Shown in pieces: positions 34,327 to 43,342 of a stretch of 64,000 bases of DNA. The notes beneath the pieces were generated by a model that ran no database searches, was not told where the DNA came from, and worked only from the letters and a program-made list of their open reading frames with translations. The position numbers and the translations under genes were made by a program. The stretch lies in contig NZ_CP018839.1 in assembly GCF_001922305.1 (NCBI RefSeq), positions 1,116,001 to 1,180,000 on the forward strand, given 5' to 3'. The stretch is from Thauera chlorobenzoica. GTDB lineage: Bacteria; Pseudomonadota; Gammaproteobacteria; Burkholderiales; Rhodocyclaceae. Positions within the stretch are counted from its first letter, which is position 1; every line of letters begins with the position of its first letter.

Positions 34327-36933
34327 TCAGAAATCGAGCTCGTATCCTACGGTAAACGTTCGGCCGCGGCCGGAGAAGAACTGGTCATTGCCGTCCCGCG
34401 TGGTCTGCGAATACCAGGTGATGTACTTCTCGTCGAGCAGATTCTCGATGCCGAAGCTGGCCCTGCCTGCTGGCAGGCGATAGCTCAGGGATGCATCCAC
34501 CAGATGATAACCGTCGAAACGACGCAGGTTCGGATTGGTCTGGTCATGGAAGATCTTGTCGAAGTACCGGGTGGCCTGTACGAAGCTGGACAGGCGCTCG
34601 TTCCAGTTCGCCTGCCATTGCAGGGTCAGGCGCTGCGGCGCGATGTTGGCACCGTCGAGTTCGGTGTCGACCCTGCCATCGCCGTCGGTATCGGACTTCC
34701 CCTCGTTGAAGGCATAGATCAGGCCCAGGGTGTGTGCATCGTTCAGGCGCAGGTTGCCGCTGACATCGACCCCGCGGATCTCCACCTTCTCGCGCTGACC
34801 GGTGAAGTGCACGCCCTCCTGGACCAGCCGCTCGCCAAGATCGGAGTTGGATTCGTAGTAGCTGATCTCGAACTTGTATCGGTTTCCGCTCAGCCGGAGG
34901 CCGAGTTCCCGGTTGTCGGTGACGATGGGCTTCAGCTGGATCAGGCTATCCACATCCTGGCCCGGGGTACTGATGCTGCGCAGCACACGGCCGACGTCGG
35001 GGATGCCGAAGCCTTCGGAATAGTTCGCAAATACCTGCACCCGGCCGGTGAAACGATAGATGGCGCCGGCCTTGACCAGGGTCTCGGAGAAATGCGGGCT
35101 GCCGCCGCCGACCTCGACCTTGTCCTGGTTCACGTTCTTGCGATCGAGGGTGTGATAGGTATCGACATCGATCCTGGCACGCTCGTAGCGCACGCCGGGG
35201 TGCAGCGACAGCGCGTCGGTGACCTTGATGTCGCCCTGCAGAAAGGCCGCCGCGTTGCGCAATACCGATTCGGGCACATAGGTGCGTCCGGTCTGCACCA
35301 GCACCTGCTGCGTGCTGTCCTGCACCAGGTCGATGCCGGTGGTGAGCTTGAGGTGGCCATTGAACAGCCCCTCGCGGCTCAGGGTGAATTTTCCGCCGAC
35401 CTTGTCCGACTCGGTGCGGGAGTGGTCGAGTCGCTTGTTGCCGGCGGCGTCGAAATAGGGAAAAGCCGTCGGATGGGTGCCGAACTGGCCCCGATAGCGC
35501 TGGTGGTAGAGTTGCGTGTCGAGCTGGTTGCCCCACCAGTCGCCATGCACGTAAGAGAGATTGACGGTGGTGGCATTGTTGAAAGGTGGATCGTTCGGCG
35601 GATCTCCCCTGCGCGATGTGGCCGGGATGCCCTCGGCCCGGTCGCCGGGCACGTTGGCATAGTCGTGGTTGCTCTCGAGCTCGAAGCGATTGACCGAGAA
35701 TCCTAGGTACTGATTGTCGCCCAGCCAGTAGCCCAGTTTGCCGAACAGGTCGTAACTGGTCGAATCCTGGATGTCGCCCGAGCCGAACGGGTCGACACCG
35801 ATGGTGCGGCCGGCACCGTCGAAGAAGATGCCGCGCTCGTGTAGCGTCGCTCCGGCCAGATAGTCCCAGTCGCCGCGCCGGCCGCTGACCTGATAGTCCA
35901 GCTTGTAGCCCAGGCCTTCGGAGTGCAGACCGTCATCGGCGCTCATGTGCACGGCGGCACGCTGGTTGAACTCGCCGGCCCTGGCCTGTTTGGTCACGTA
36001 GTTGATGATGCCGCCGGTCGCCCCCAGGCCATGTTCGGCACTGGCGCCGTGGATCACCTCGATGCGTTCGACCATGCTCAGATCGATCGTGTAGCCGTCG
36101 CGTGAGTCATCGCGCAGCGGGGTGGACTGAGGCACCCCGTCGACCATGAACAGCACTTTGCGGCCACGGAAGGTCTCGCCGGAATTAACGAGTTTCTGGC
36201 GGCTCGGCGTATAGCCCGGTATCAGATTGCCGAGGACCTGGCCGCGGTCCGCAGTTATCTGCAACTGGCGCTCGATTTCCTCGCGATCGATGACGGTGAC
36301 TTTTTGTGGTGTTGCGCCCGCGACGCTGCCGCCGCGGGTGGCGCTGACGGTCACGGCCTCGAGCTTGGTCATGTCCTCGGGCGGCGTCGCCTTCGCCGCG
36401 GAAGCCTGCGCTTGCGGTGCCTTCACCAGCGTGTAGCCGCCATCACTGCTTGGTTGCACGGTCAGCCCGCTGCCCCGGAGCAGCAGGCGCAGCCCTTCCT
36501 CGCCGGTGTAGGCGCCGTTGATGCCGCCGCTCCTGCGGTTAGCGACCAGGGCCGGGTCGAAGGAGAACGGAATGCCGGCGGCGGCGGCGAAATGCGTGAG
36601 CACATCTTCGAGCGTGCCGGGGGCGATGGTGTAGTTCCTGGCGGCAGAGGCCGGCGGGTCTTCGGCCAGCGCCGGCGCGGCGGGCATCGTCAGGGCCAGC
36701 AGCAGCGCCAGGATGAAACGACCCCCACGCTTACTTCGTTCGTGGAGGGCCGGCTTTGCACAACCGGCCCGTTCCGCGGGCGCGGAGCAGTGCTCCGCGA
36801 ATTCCCCGCTCCACCCCCCCGAGGAGGTGCTGGCCTCCCTTGGGGCGGCCCGGCGGGAGGCCGGTGCCCTCGGCCGGCCGGGAGCGTGGGCGAAAGTGCG
36901 TGGCGAGCGGTTGCGGGACGAGGGATGGGACAC
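34327..36933 (-). CDS. TonB-dependent siderophore-type receptor with STN domain
   Basis: Outer-membrane receptor for a ferric siderophore or similar ligand. The 868-residue product has an STN signalling domain (about 97-166; NYTIAPGTLEDVLTHFAAAA), a plug domain (about 195-315) and a 22-strand barrel ending in YELDF. The STN domain matches the upstream FecR and FecI, which would give FecA-type surface signalling. The only credible start is a GTG at 36933 preceded by AAGGAGA, leaving about 70 residues of low-complexity sequence before the signal peptide (RFILALLLALTMPAAPALA). That leader DNA is full of inverted repeats. Confidence 0.88.
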   Translation of the reverse strand: MSHPSSRNRSPRTFAHAPGRPRAPASRRAAPREASTSSGGWSGEFAEHCSAPAERAGCAKPALHERSKRGGRFILALLLALTMPAAPALAEDPPASAARNYTIAPGTLEDVLTHFAAAAGIPFSFDPALVANRRSGGINGAYTGEEGLRLLLRGSGLTVQPSSDGGYTLVKAPQAQASAAKATPPEDMTKLEAVTVSATRGGSVAGATPQKVTVIDREEIERQLQITADRGQVLGNLIPGYTPSRQKLVNSGETFRGRKVLFMVDGVPQSTPLRDDSRDGYTIDLSMVERIEVIHGASAEHGLGATGGIINYVTKQARAGEFNQRAAVHMSADDGLHSEGLGYKLDYQVSGRRGDWDYLAGATLHERGIFFDGAGRTIGVDPFGSGDIQDSTSYDLFGKLGYWLGDNQYLGFSVNRFELESNHDYANVPGDRAEGIPATSRRGDPPNDPPFNNATTVNLSYVHGDWWGNQLDTQLYHQRYRGQFGTHPTAFPYFDAAGNKRLDHSRTESDKVGGKFTLSREGLFNGHLKLTTGIDLVQDSTQQVLVQTGRTYVPESVLRNAAAFLQGDIKVTDALSLHPGVRYERARIDVDTYHTLDRKNVNQDKVEVGGGSPHFSETLVKAGAIYRFTGRVQVFANYSEGFGIPDVGRVLRSISTPGQDVDSLIQLKPIVTDNRELGLRLSGNRYKFEISYYESNSDLGERLVQEGVHFTGQREKVEIRGVDVSGNLRLNDAHTLGLIYAFNEGKSDTDGDGRVDTELDGANIAPQRLTLQWQANWNERLSSFVQATRYFDKIFHDQTNPNLRRFDGYHLVDASLSYRLPAGRASFGIENLLDEKYITWYSQTTRDGNDQFFSGRGRTFTVGYELDF
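36734..36870. repeat. Palindrome cluster within the TonB receptor leader
   Basis: Three inverted repeats lie in the segment between the receptor's GTG and its signal peptide: CGCGGAGCA-G-TGCTCCGCG (36781-36799), GGCCTCCC/GGGAGGCC (36832-36839, 36855-36862), and GGGCCGG/CCGGCCC near 36750-36775. They look like an inserted repeat unit that has been read through as an extension. Confidence 0.5.
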
Positions 36934-37006
36934 CGGGAGTTCTCCTTTCGTGTGCGTGGGTTCAGTGGGATTTCACTGGACACGACGGACGAAACGGAAA
37001 AAGGTA

Positions 37007-37996
37007 TCAACCCTCATTGGATTCCAGCGTGGCCCAGTAGCGGGTGCGGTAGCGCAAGCGCAAAGGGAAGGTGTCCGTCAGCAGGCGCAGGCTGCGTTCG
37101 GGGTCGAGCAGCGGGAAAGCGCCGGAGATGCGCAGATCCGCCACGCCGGGATGGCAGCGCAGCAGGCCGGGGCGGTAGCGGTCGAGCTCGGCGGCCAGGT
37201 CGGCGAGACGGATCTGTCGCGCGATGAGCATGCCGCTGGCCCAGGCGCCGTCCACGGCTTCGCTGGCCGGGGCCGCAGGGCCGATGGCGGTGGTCGTGAA
37301 TTCGGCCTGCCGGCCGCGGTCAAGGACGAGGTGCCGGCCGCCGGCGCTGATCCCCACCGCGCCCTCGAAGACGACGACCCGGCTGCGCTCCGTTCCCGTC
37401 CCTTGCAGCCGGCGGACGGTGAAGCGGGTGCCCAGGGCGCGGGCTGTGCCTTCCACCGTCTGCACCAGGAACGGCCGGGGCTGCGAGGGGGTGAGCGGCG
37501 CCGGGTCTGTGGCAGTGGCGATCAGGACTTCTCCCTCGATCAGCCGGATCAGGCGCTGCTGCGACGAATAGCGTATGTCCACGGCTGTGGAGGTGTTGAG
37601 CGTAAGAAGCGTGCCGTCGGCCAGGGTGACCTGGCGCTGCTCGCCGGTGGCGGTGCGCAACTCGGCCAGCATTGCGGGCCAGGCATGGCGCCAGCCCAGC
37701 CAGGCGGCGGTGGGTGCCAGGGGCAGCCACACCAGCCGGGCAAGGGCGCGGCGGCGGGCCGGCGGCCGATCGAGGGCCGTCTTGGCGACCTCGGCGGGCA
37801 TGCGCCGCAAGTCGGCGAGGAAGGCTTCGGCGCGCTGCCAAGCCAGCCGGTGCTGGGAGCTCTGGGCCTGCCAACGTGCCAGCGCCTCGTGCTCGGCCGC
37901 GCCGGCCTCCCCGGACGTGAGGCGCATCATCCATTCCGCTGCTTCCTGGAGAATGGCCGGGTCGATGTCGCGGGGCAGGCTTGCGGGGGCGTTCAT
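37007..37996 (-). CDS. fecR: FecR-family anti-sigma/sigma regulator
   Basis: Inner-membrane regulator that passes the receptor signal to the FecI-type sigma factor. It has 329 residues: an N-terminal DUF4880 segment (about 14-58, EAAEWMMRLTSGEAGAAEHEAL), a single hydrophobic stretch near 85-105, the FecR domain (about 115-215) and a C-terminal STN-like part. The ATG at 37996 overlaps the fecI stop by four bases. The receptor gene begins 73 bases downstream. The regulator is FecR-like; the transported siderophore is unknown. Confidence 0.92.
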   Translation of the reverse strand: MNAPASLPRDIDPAILQEAAEWMMRLTSGEAGAAEHEALARWQAQSSQHRLAWQRAEAFLADLRRMPAEVAKTALDRPPARRRALARLVWLPLAPTAAWLGWRHAWPAMLAELRTATGEQRQVTLADGTLLTLNTSTAVDIRYSSQQRLIRLIEGEVLIATATDPAPLTPSQPRPFLVQTVEGTARALGTRFTVRRLQGTGTERSRVVVFEGAVGISAGGRHLVLDRGRQAEFTTTAIGPAAPASEAVDGAWASGMLIARQIRLADLAAELDRYRPGLLRCHPGVADLRISGAFPLLDPERSLRLLTDTFPLRLRYRTRYWATLESNEG

Positions 37997-38514
37997 GCTG
38001 CTTGAAGGCAGGCCAGGAACGCCCGGCTCATGTGGCGCTTGACGGTAGCGAGTGACAGTTCCATTTCGGTGGCGATGTCGGCGTAGATCAGGCCATCCAG
38101 CTGCGAGCGCAGGAAGATGCGCCGGGTGACAGCAGGCAGGGCGGCGAGGCACTTGTCGATGCGCAGCAGGGATTCGAGGATCAGCAGGCGGGTTTCCGGT
38201 GAGGGCGCCTCCGGCTCTGGTAGCAGGGCGATGGCTGCCAGGTAGGCTCGCTCCAGCTCCTGCCTGCGCCAGTGGTCCACCACCAGGTTCCTGGCGACCG
38301 TGGTCAGATAAGCGTGGGATTCCGCCCAGCAGGCCGTGTCACTGGACTGCGCCCGGCTGCCCATGACCCGGACGAAGGTGTCCTGGGCGATGTCCGCTGC
38401 CTGGTGTGAGCAGCCCAGCTTCTTGCGCAGCCAAGTGTGCAGCCACCCGTGGTGGTCGCGGTAGAGCGCTGCAATGGGATCAGATGCGGGGTCGAGAGAA
38501 AGCGCGGTGCGCAC
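37993..38514 (-). CDS. fecI: FecI-type ECF sigma factor
   Basis: Extracytoplasmic-function sigma-70 factor of 173 residues: region 2 (AADIAQDTFVRVM and YLTTVARNLVVDHWRR) and region 4 (RRIFLRSQLDGLIYADIATEMELSLATVKRHMSRA). It would direct RNA polymerase to the receptor gene. The start is a GTG at 38514 with CGGAGG upstream. It is the first gene of the leftward fecI-fecR-receptor operon. A Fur-like box lies about 65 bases upstream. Confidence 0.92.
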   Translation of the reverse strand: MRTALSLDPASDPIAALYRDHHGWLHTWLRKKLGCSHQAADIAQDTFVRVMGSRAQSSDTACWAESHAYLTTVARNLVVDHWRRQELERAYLAAIALLPEPEAPSPETRLLILESLLRIDKCLAALPAVTRRIFLRSQLDGLIYADIATEMELSLATVKRHMSRAFLACLQAA

Positions 38515-38577
38515 GGGCAGCCTCCGGTGGGGAACGAGCGTCTGGTGGCTGGCTTGCCCGGCGGGTCGGCTGGCTAT

Positions 38578-38592
38578 CGAGAATCGTTCTTA
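38578..38592 (-). promoter_or_regulatory. Fur-like box upstream of fecI
   Basis: Read leftwards: TAAGAACGATTCTCG, agreeing at 12 of 15 positions with the TGAGAATGATTCTCA form of Fur site. The place, before an ECF-FecR-receptor operon, is as expected for iron control. Confidence 0.5.
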
Positions 38593-38690
38593 TTGTCCTA
38601 TCCGATTGGGACTGCCGTCAAACGCGTAGCGCATTGCTCTAGATTCCACGTCAGCTTGATGAGGGTGCGAAACTGCTGGCGCTGTACGGC

Positions 38691-39716
38691 TCAGCCAGCC
38701 TGGCGCAGGGTTTTCGCCGGCGCTTCGCCGAAGCGACGGCGATAATCGGCGGCGAACCGGCCGAGGTTGCCGAAGCCCCAGCGCAGGGCGATGTCGGTCA
38801 CCGTGCTGCCCGGTCCGGCCGCTTCGAGGGCGGCGCGCACCCGGAGCAGACGCTGTTCGCGCAGGAAAGCCATCGGCGTGGTCTGGCGGGTCCGGCGAAA
38901 ACCTTCGGCCAGGGCACGGGTGCTGACGCCGGCCGCCGCGGCGATGTCGCCCAGCGTGAGCGCTTCCGCTGCATGTGCGCAGATGAATTCCTCCGCCCGC
39001 TTCACATGGCGTGGTGCAATCGCGGGCGGCGAGCCCGCAAGCAACGCACTGCGGCTGTGCGGAACTTCGGTAAGCAGCAATAGCGCCGCCATGTCCTCGA
39101 GCTGCTCGAAAAGCAGCGGACTGCTGCCCTGTTCGGCAGGTTTGGCACAGGCCAGCACCATATGGAGCAGTGCCAGCCAGCGTGCCTGGGTCGGCGAGCC
39201 GGGTTCCAGGACACGCCGGAAAACGAGTGCCGCGCGCACCTCGCGACCGAGCAGTTGCGAGCATTTCGCTTCCAGCCGGAGCTGATCGAGGCGTATGTGG
39301 AGCCGGCAGCTATCCGGCGAGAAGCGTTTCACGGCCGGTGCGTCGGCCGAGTCGATCACGACCATGCCGGGGCCGCCGAGGCACATCTGGCTGCCGTCGG
39401 CGATTTCGGAGCGGCCGGCCAATTGGGTGGTGACCAGGGTGAAACGCCGCAGCGGCCGCTGATCGAGTTCGACGCTGGCGCCAAAGCTCAGCCGTGCGAT
39501 CTCGAGCGGTCCGGCGCTGGCCACCTGGAGGCGCATGTCGAAGGCCTCACGCCGGCCACGGAGGTCCAGCCGGTGCCGACCGTACAAGCGTGCCAGCCGC
39601 TGTGAGGCGTCCTCGGGATCGCAGCTGGCCACGAACACCCCCGGCGCCGGACCGCCGTCGCCGAACATACGGTCGGCATCACGGCGCAGGGCACGCATCG
39701 CATCATCCACATTCAC
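38691..39716 (-). CDS. AraC-family transcriptional regulator
   Basis: Regulator of 341 residues with an N-terminal cupin-like AraC-binding-2 domain (about 60-200) and two C-terminal helix-turn-helix motifs (about 245-335; LTLGDIAAAAGVSTRALAEGFRR and VTDIALRWGFGNLGRFAADYRRRFG). This architecture is found in the AntR/CbdS/AndR group of aromatic-acid regulators. It sits upstream of the fecI operon, read in the same direction with a 176-base gap, so it could regulate either that operon or an aromatic pathway. The target is not evident. The ATG at 39716 is used. Confidence 0.85.
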   Translation of the reverse strand: MNVDDAMRALRRDADRMFGDGGPAPGVFVASCDPEDASQRLARLYGRHRLDLRGRREAFDMRLQVASAGPLEIARLSFGASVELDQRPLRRFTLVTTQLAGRSEIADGSQMCLGGPGMVVIDSADAPAVKRFSPDSCRLHIRLDQLRLEAKCSQLLGREVRAALVFRRVLEPGSPTQARWLALLHMVLACAKPAEQGSSPLLFEQLEDMAALLLLTEVPHSRSALLAGSPPAIAPRHVKRAEEFICAHAAEALTLGDIAAAAGVSTRALAEGFRRTRQTTPMAFLREQRLLRVRAALEAAGPGSTVTDIALRWGFGNLGRFAADYRRRFGEAPAKTLRQAG

Positions 39717-39918
39717 GGCGCTACCTCCAGCGAAGCCGGATCACCGCGAGGCGTGGTGGTGGTGCGCTCTCGAAGCGCCCCGGATCCGGGTCGAAACCCG
39801 CTTCGTCAGGGGTTTCTCATGGTTCGAACTGCGCATAACACTACACCATGCAGGGTTTTGCCGTGGGTAAAGCCTGCGTTCGTCGCGCAATCCGCCTGGT
39901 CAGGAGGGGGGCGGAGTG

Positions 39919-40527
39919 TTACGGGCGGCTGGCCGAAGAAGAGGAGGGTGTGGCCGGGCCGAAGCCGATCGGCGCCGGGGCGAGGCGGAGGATGGTCTGG
40001 TACAGCGCCTGGGCTTCCTCGCCCGGTTTGATGCCGAACAGAGGGTTGTCGTGGGTGCGGAAGGCGGCTTCGATGGTGGTCCAGTCTTCCGCCTTGAGGA
40101 CGCGCTCGGCCAGCGGCAGGAGCAGGTCTTCTTCGGCGTGGAGGTGGGCCCATTCGAAGCCGACGTAGCGTTCGGCGAGTTCGAAAAAGGCTTCGGCCGC
40201 ACCTTCGTCGCCGTTGCGGAAGGCGACGAGCTTCTCCTTCAGGTGCTCGATCATCGGGTAGCCGAGCTTGTGTTCGCGTTCGAGCCGGGCGATCAGGGCG
40301 TCGGCCTCGTGCGTGCGGCGCTTGACCGCGGCGAAGAGGTATTCGTCCTCCTTCGGATGGTGCCAGCGGTCCGGGTAGGACACGATGTAGTCGAGGATCG
40401 CCTTCAGCAGGGTGAAGTCCGGCGTTGCGCCGGCGCGCATCTCGCGCACCAGGTAGCGCAGGGTGTAGAGCACGGCGCTGATCGCGAGGTGTTCGTCCTT
40501 GATGATCTGGATGACTTCGGCTTTCAA
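39919..40527 (-). CDS. Hemerythrin-domain protein beside boxR
   Basis: A 202-residue (from the TTG at 40527) hemerythrin HHE protein. Ligand-type residues are visible: KDEHLAIS, WHHPKEDEYLF, EREHKLGYPM, EFAHLHAEEDLLLP (read HLHAEED). The TTG has AAAGGAAG in front and opens with the usual KAEVIQIIKDEH; an ATG at 40596 would overlap boxR and add 23 unlikely residues. It follows boxR in the same direction and is probably cotranscribed. A role in O2 or iron handling for the epoxidase pathway is inferred. Confidence 0.8.
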   Translation of the reverse strand: MKAEVIQIIKDEHLAISAVLYTLRYLVREMRAGATPDFTLLKAILDYIVSYPDRWHHPKEDEYLFAAVKRRTHEADALIARLEREHKLGYPMIEHLKEKLVAFRNGDEGAAEAFFELAERYVGFEWAHLHAEEDLLLPLAERVLKAEDWTTIEAAFRTHDNPLFGIKPGEEAQALYQTILRLAPAPIGFGPATPSSSSASRP

Positions 40528-40559
40528 GATGGGGCTTCCTTTTCCGGAGACGGCCGGGG

Positions 40560-41471
40560 TCAGCCGCTGACGATTTCCCGTAGTTTCAGGAAGCACGCGT
40601 CGACCGTCAGGCCCGAAGTGTCGAGCACGGTGTCGGCGCGGGCATAAAGCGGCTCGCGCGCGTTGAGGATGCGCTTGAGGTCTTCCATGGCTTCGTCGTT
40701 GCCCGCCATCGGGCGTAGGTCGCCCTGGGCCATGACCCGCGACATGTGCTCTTCGGGCTGGGCCTTGAGCCAGATCGTCAGGCAGTTGGACAGCAGCATG
40801 TCGTAGGTTTCCGGTTGTGACACGACGCCGCCGCCCGACGAGATCACCGCCCGGTCGTGGGCGCGGATCACGCGCTCGAGCGTGCGTTGCTCGATGCGAC
40901 GGTAGCCGGTCTGGCCGTAGAGGGCGAAGAGTTCGCTCGATGGCATGCCGGTGTCTTTTTCGATCTCGCCGTCGAGTTCGATAAAGGGCACGCCCTGGGC
41001 GGCGGCCAGGCGCTTGCCGAGGGTGGTCTTGCCGGCGCCGCGCAGGCCGATCAGGGCGATGCGCTTGCGCCGCACCGCTTCTTCGTGACCGAAGTCGCGC
41101 ATCAGCCGGAACACCACTTCTTCGAGGCGATGCCGCGGCAGGCGTTCGAGGAAACGGCGGATCAGGCGGCGTTCGACGGTATCCTCGGTCTCCACCGCGA
41201 GCAGCTCGACCAGCGGTACATCCAGCGCGCGGCTGATGTGGCGCAGCAGGACGATGGAGACGTTGCCTTCGCCGGCTTCCAGGTGCGCGAGATGGCGTTC
41301 CGAGACGCTGGCCTCGCGCGCGACCAGTTTGCGGGTCATGCCACGGCGGTCGCGGACTTCGCGCACGCGCTTGCCGAGCGCGCCGAGGAATTCGGCGTCG
41401 CTGCGGGTATCGACCTGGGCGTCGCCGTCATTGGGCGGCGCGTTCAGGCCGTCGTCGATCTGCGTGCTCAT
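40560..41471 (-). CDS. boxR: BoxR-type regulator, XRE HTH fused to shikimate kinase
   Basis: Represses the benzoyl-CoA oxidation genes and releases on binding benzoyl-CoA, as characterised for BoxR/BzdR. The 303-residue protein has an XRE helix-turn-helix (about 33-90; MTRKLVAREASVSERHLAHLEAG) and a shikimate-kinase-like effector domain (about 135-300) with the Walker A motif GLRGAGKTTLGK at 142-153. The domain order is unique to this family. It reads leftwards, divergent from benzoate-CoA ligase. TGCA motifs lie just before its ATG. Confidence 0.95.
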   Translation of the reverse strand: MSTQIDDGLNAPPNDGDAQVDTRSDAEFLGALGKRVREVRDRRGMTRKLVAREASVSERHLAHLEAGEGNVSIVLLRHISRALDVPLVELLAVETEDTVERRLIRRFLERLPRHRLEEVVFRLMRDFGHEEAVRRKRIALIGLRGAGKTTLGKRLAAAQGVPFIELDGEIEKDTGMPSSELFALYGQTGYRRIEQRTLERVIRAHDRAVISSGGGVVSQPETYDMLLSNCLTIWLKAQPEEHMSRVMAQGDLRPMAGNDEAMEDLKRILNAREPLYARADTVLDTSGLTVDACFLKLREIVSG

Positions 41472-41474
41472 GCT

Positions 41475-41489
41475 TGCATCCTTGGTGCA
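41475..41489. promoter_or_regulatory. TGCA pair in front of boxR
   Basis: TGCA-N7-TGCA (41475-41478, 41486-41489), overlapping the region just before the boxR ATG. It may be an autoregulatory BoxR site, though the spacing is one base longer than the two perfect N6 pairs in the window. Confidence 0.4.
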
Positions 41490-41667
41490 CCTTGGTTCAT
41501 TTCGTCGATGAACAATAGTGCTTAAAAAAAACGACTGTCAATATAAATTGTATTTTAGTGCAGGACTAAGGTAGGCCGGAAGTCGGCATGTCAGCCTTGT
41601 TTGGTCGCGCATGCAATATATGGCATGGATTGTTGGGCTTCAACCCTTTTGGAAGCAAGGGACTTGC

Positions 41668-41695
41668 TTGACAGTGCTTCATCTGAGTGTATTCT
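41668..41695 (+). promoter_or_regulatory. Promoter of first benzoate-CoA ligase
   Basis: Perfect TTGACA, 16-base spacer, TATTCT. TGCA motifs lie at and after the transcription start, where a bound BoxR would repress. Confidence 0.6.
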
Positions 41696-41718
41696 GCTGC
41701 ATATTTTGCTGGTTATCA

Positions 41719-41732
41719 TGCATTTTATTGCA
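41719..41732 (+). promoter_or_regulatory. TGCA-N6-TGCA, likely BoxR operator
   Basis: TGCA-TTTTAT-TGCA downstream of the -10 box of the ligase promoter. Direct TGCA repeats are the described recognition element of BzdR/BoxR regulators; the same spacing recurs at 47979-47992. Confidence 0.6.
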
Positions 41733-41758
41733 TTTTGTAAATCGTCAAGGAGAGCAGC

Positions 41759-43342
41759 ATGTACACTCTGAGTGTGGCCGATCACAGCACCACGCCGCCC
41801 GTCATCAAGATCCCGGAGCGCTACAACGCCGCCGACGATCTGATCGGGCGCAACCTGCTTGCAGGGCGCGGAGGAAAGACGGCCTACATCGACGATGCCG
41901 GCTCCTACACTTACGACGAACTGGCGCTGCGCGTGAATCGCTGCGCCAGCGCGCTGCGTACGACGCTGGGTCTGCAGCCGAAGGACCGCGTGCTGATGTG
42001 CGTCCTCGACGGCATCGACTTTCCCACCGCCTTCCTCGGTGCGATCAAGGGCGGGGTCGTGCCGATCGCGATCAATACCCTGCTCACCGAAAGCGATTAC
42101 GAATACATGCTGACCGACAGCGCGGCGCGCGTCGCCGTGGTGTCGAAGGAACTGCTGCCGCTGTTCGCGCCGATGCTCGGCAAGGTGCCGACGCTCGAGC
42201 GTCTCGTGGTCGCCGGCGGCGCGGGCGAAGACAGCCTGGCGGCCCTGCTCGCCACCGGCTCCGAGCAGTTCGAGGCGGCGCCGACGCGGCCCGGCGACCA
42301 CTGCTTCTGGCTCTACTCTTCGGGGTCCACCGGTGCGCCCAAGGGCACGGTCCATATCCATTCCGACCTGATCCATACCGCCGAGCTCTATGCGCGCCCG
42401 ATTCTGGGCATCCGCGAGGGGGACGTGGTGTTTTCGGCGGCGAAGCTGTTCTTCGCCTATGGCCTGGGCAACGGCCTGATCTTCCCGCTGGCGGTAGGCG
42501 CCACCGCGGTGCTGATGGCCGAGCGCCCGACGCCGGCGGCGGTGTTCGAGCGCCTGCGCCGCCGCCAGCCGGACATTTTCTACGGCGTGCCCACGCTCTA
42601 TGCCAGCATGCTGGCGAACCCGGACTGTCCGAAAGAAGGCGAGCTGCGCCTGCGCGCCTGCACTTCGGCCGGCGAGGCCCTGCCCGAAGATGTCGGCCGG
42701 CGCTGGCAGGCGCGTTTCGGCGTGGACATCCTCGACGGCATCGGCTCCACCGAGATGCTGCACATCTTCCTGTCGAACCGGGCCGGTGACGTGCATTACG
42801 GCACCAGCGGCAAGCCGGTGCCGGGGTATCGGCTGCGGCTGATCGACGAGGAAGGGGCCGAGATCACCACGGCCGGGGTCGCGGGCGAGCTGCAGATCAG
42901 CGGCCCGAGTTCGGCGGTGATGTACTGGAACAACCCGGAAAAGACCGCCGCCACCTTCACCGGCGAATGGACGCGCAGCGGCGACAAGTACCTCGTCAAT
43001 GAAGAGGGGTATTACGTCTATGCCGGGCGCAGCGACGACATGCTCAAGGTGAGCGGGATCTACGTGTCGCCGATCGAAGTCGAGTCGGCGCTGATCGCGC
43101 ACGAAGCGGTGCTCGAGGCGGCGGTGGTGGGCTGGGAGGATGAAGATCACCTGATCAAGCCGAAGGCCTTCGTCGTGCTCAAGCCCGGCTACGGTGCGGG
43201 CGAGGCACTGCGTACCGACCTCAAGGCTCACGTCAAGAACCTGCTGGCGCCGTACAAGTACCCGCGCTGGATCGAGTTCGTCGACGACCTGCCCAAGACC
43301 GCCACCGGCAAGATCCAGCGCTTCAAGCTGCGCAGCGCCTGA
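41759..43342 (+). CDS. bclA: Benzoate-CoA ligase
   Basis: Adenylate-forming ligase that makes benzoyl-CoA from benzoate, ATP and CoA, the first step of both aerobic and anaerobic benzoate pathways. The 527-residue product carries SSGSTGAPKG near residue 190 and the GRSDDML motif near 425. AAGGAGAG precedes the ATG. A close paralogue is at 50595-52193. Its 3' end meets boxA head-on; the stop codons lie in the arms of a hairpin. 4-Hydroxybenzoate or fluorobenzoates might also be activated. Confidence 0.93.
   Translation: MYTLSVADHSTTPPVIKIPERYNAADDLIGRNLLAGRGGKTAYIDDAGSYTYDELALRVNRCASALRTTLGLQPKDRVLMCVLDGIDFPTAFLGAIKGGVVPIAINTLLTESDYEYMLTDSAARVAVVSKELLPLFAPMLGKVPTLERLVVAGGAGEDSLAALLATGSEQFEAAPTRPGDHCFWLYSSGSTGAPKGTVHIHSDLIHTAELYARPILGIREGDVVFSAAKLFFAYGLGNGLIFPLAVGATAVLMAERPTPAAVFERLRRRQPDIFYGVPTLYASMLANPDCPKEGELRLRACTSAGEALPEDVGRRWQARFGVDILDGIGSTEMLHIFLSNRAGDVHYGTSGKPVPGYRLRLIDEEGAEITTAGVAGELQISGPSSAVMYWNNPEKTAATFTGEWTRSGDKYLVNEEGYYVYAGRSDDMLKVSGIYVSPIEVESALIAHEAVLEAAVVGWEDEDHLIKPKAFVVLKPGYGAGEALRTDLKAHVKNLLAPYKYPRWIEFVDDLPKTATGKIQRFKLRSA

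Larger units (their letters stand above)
41472..41758. other. Divergent control region, boxR and benzoate-CoA ligase
   Basis: 287 bases between two divergent genes, markedly AT-rich compared with the rest. It holds the ligase promoter (41668-41695), a TGCA at 41698 and the TGCA-N6-TGCA pair at 41719. The leftward boxR promoter is not obvious. Confidence 0.6.
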
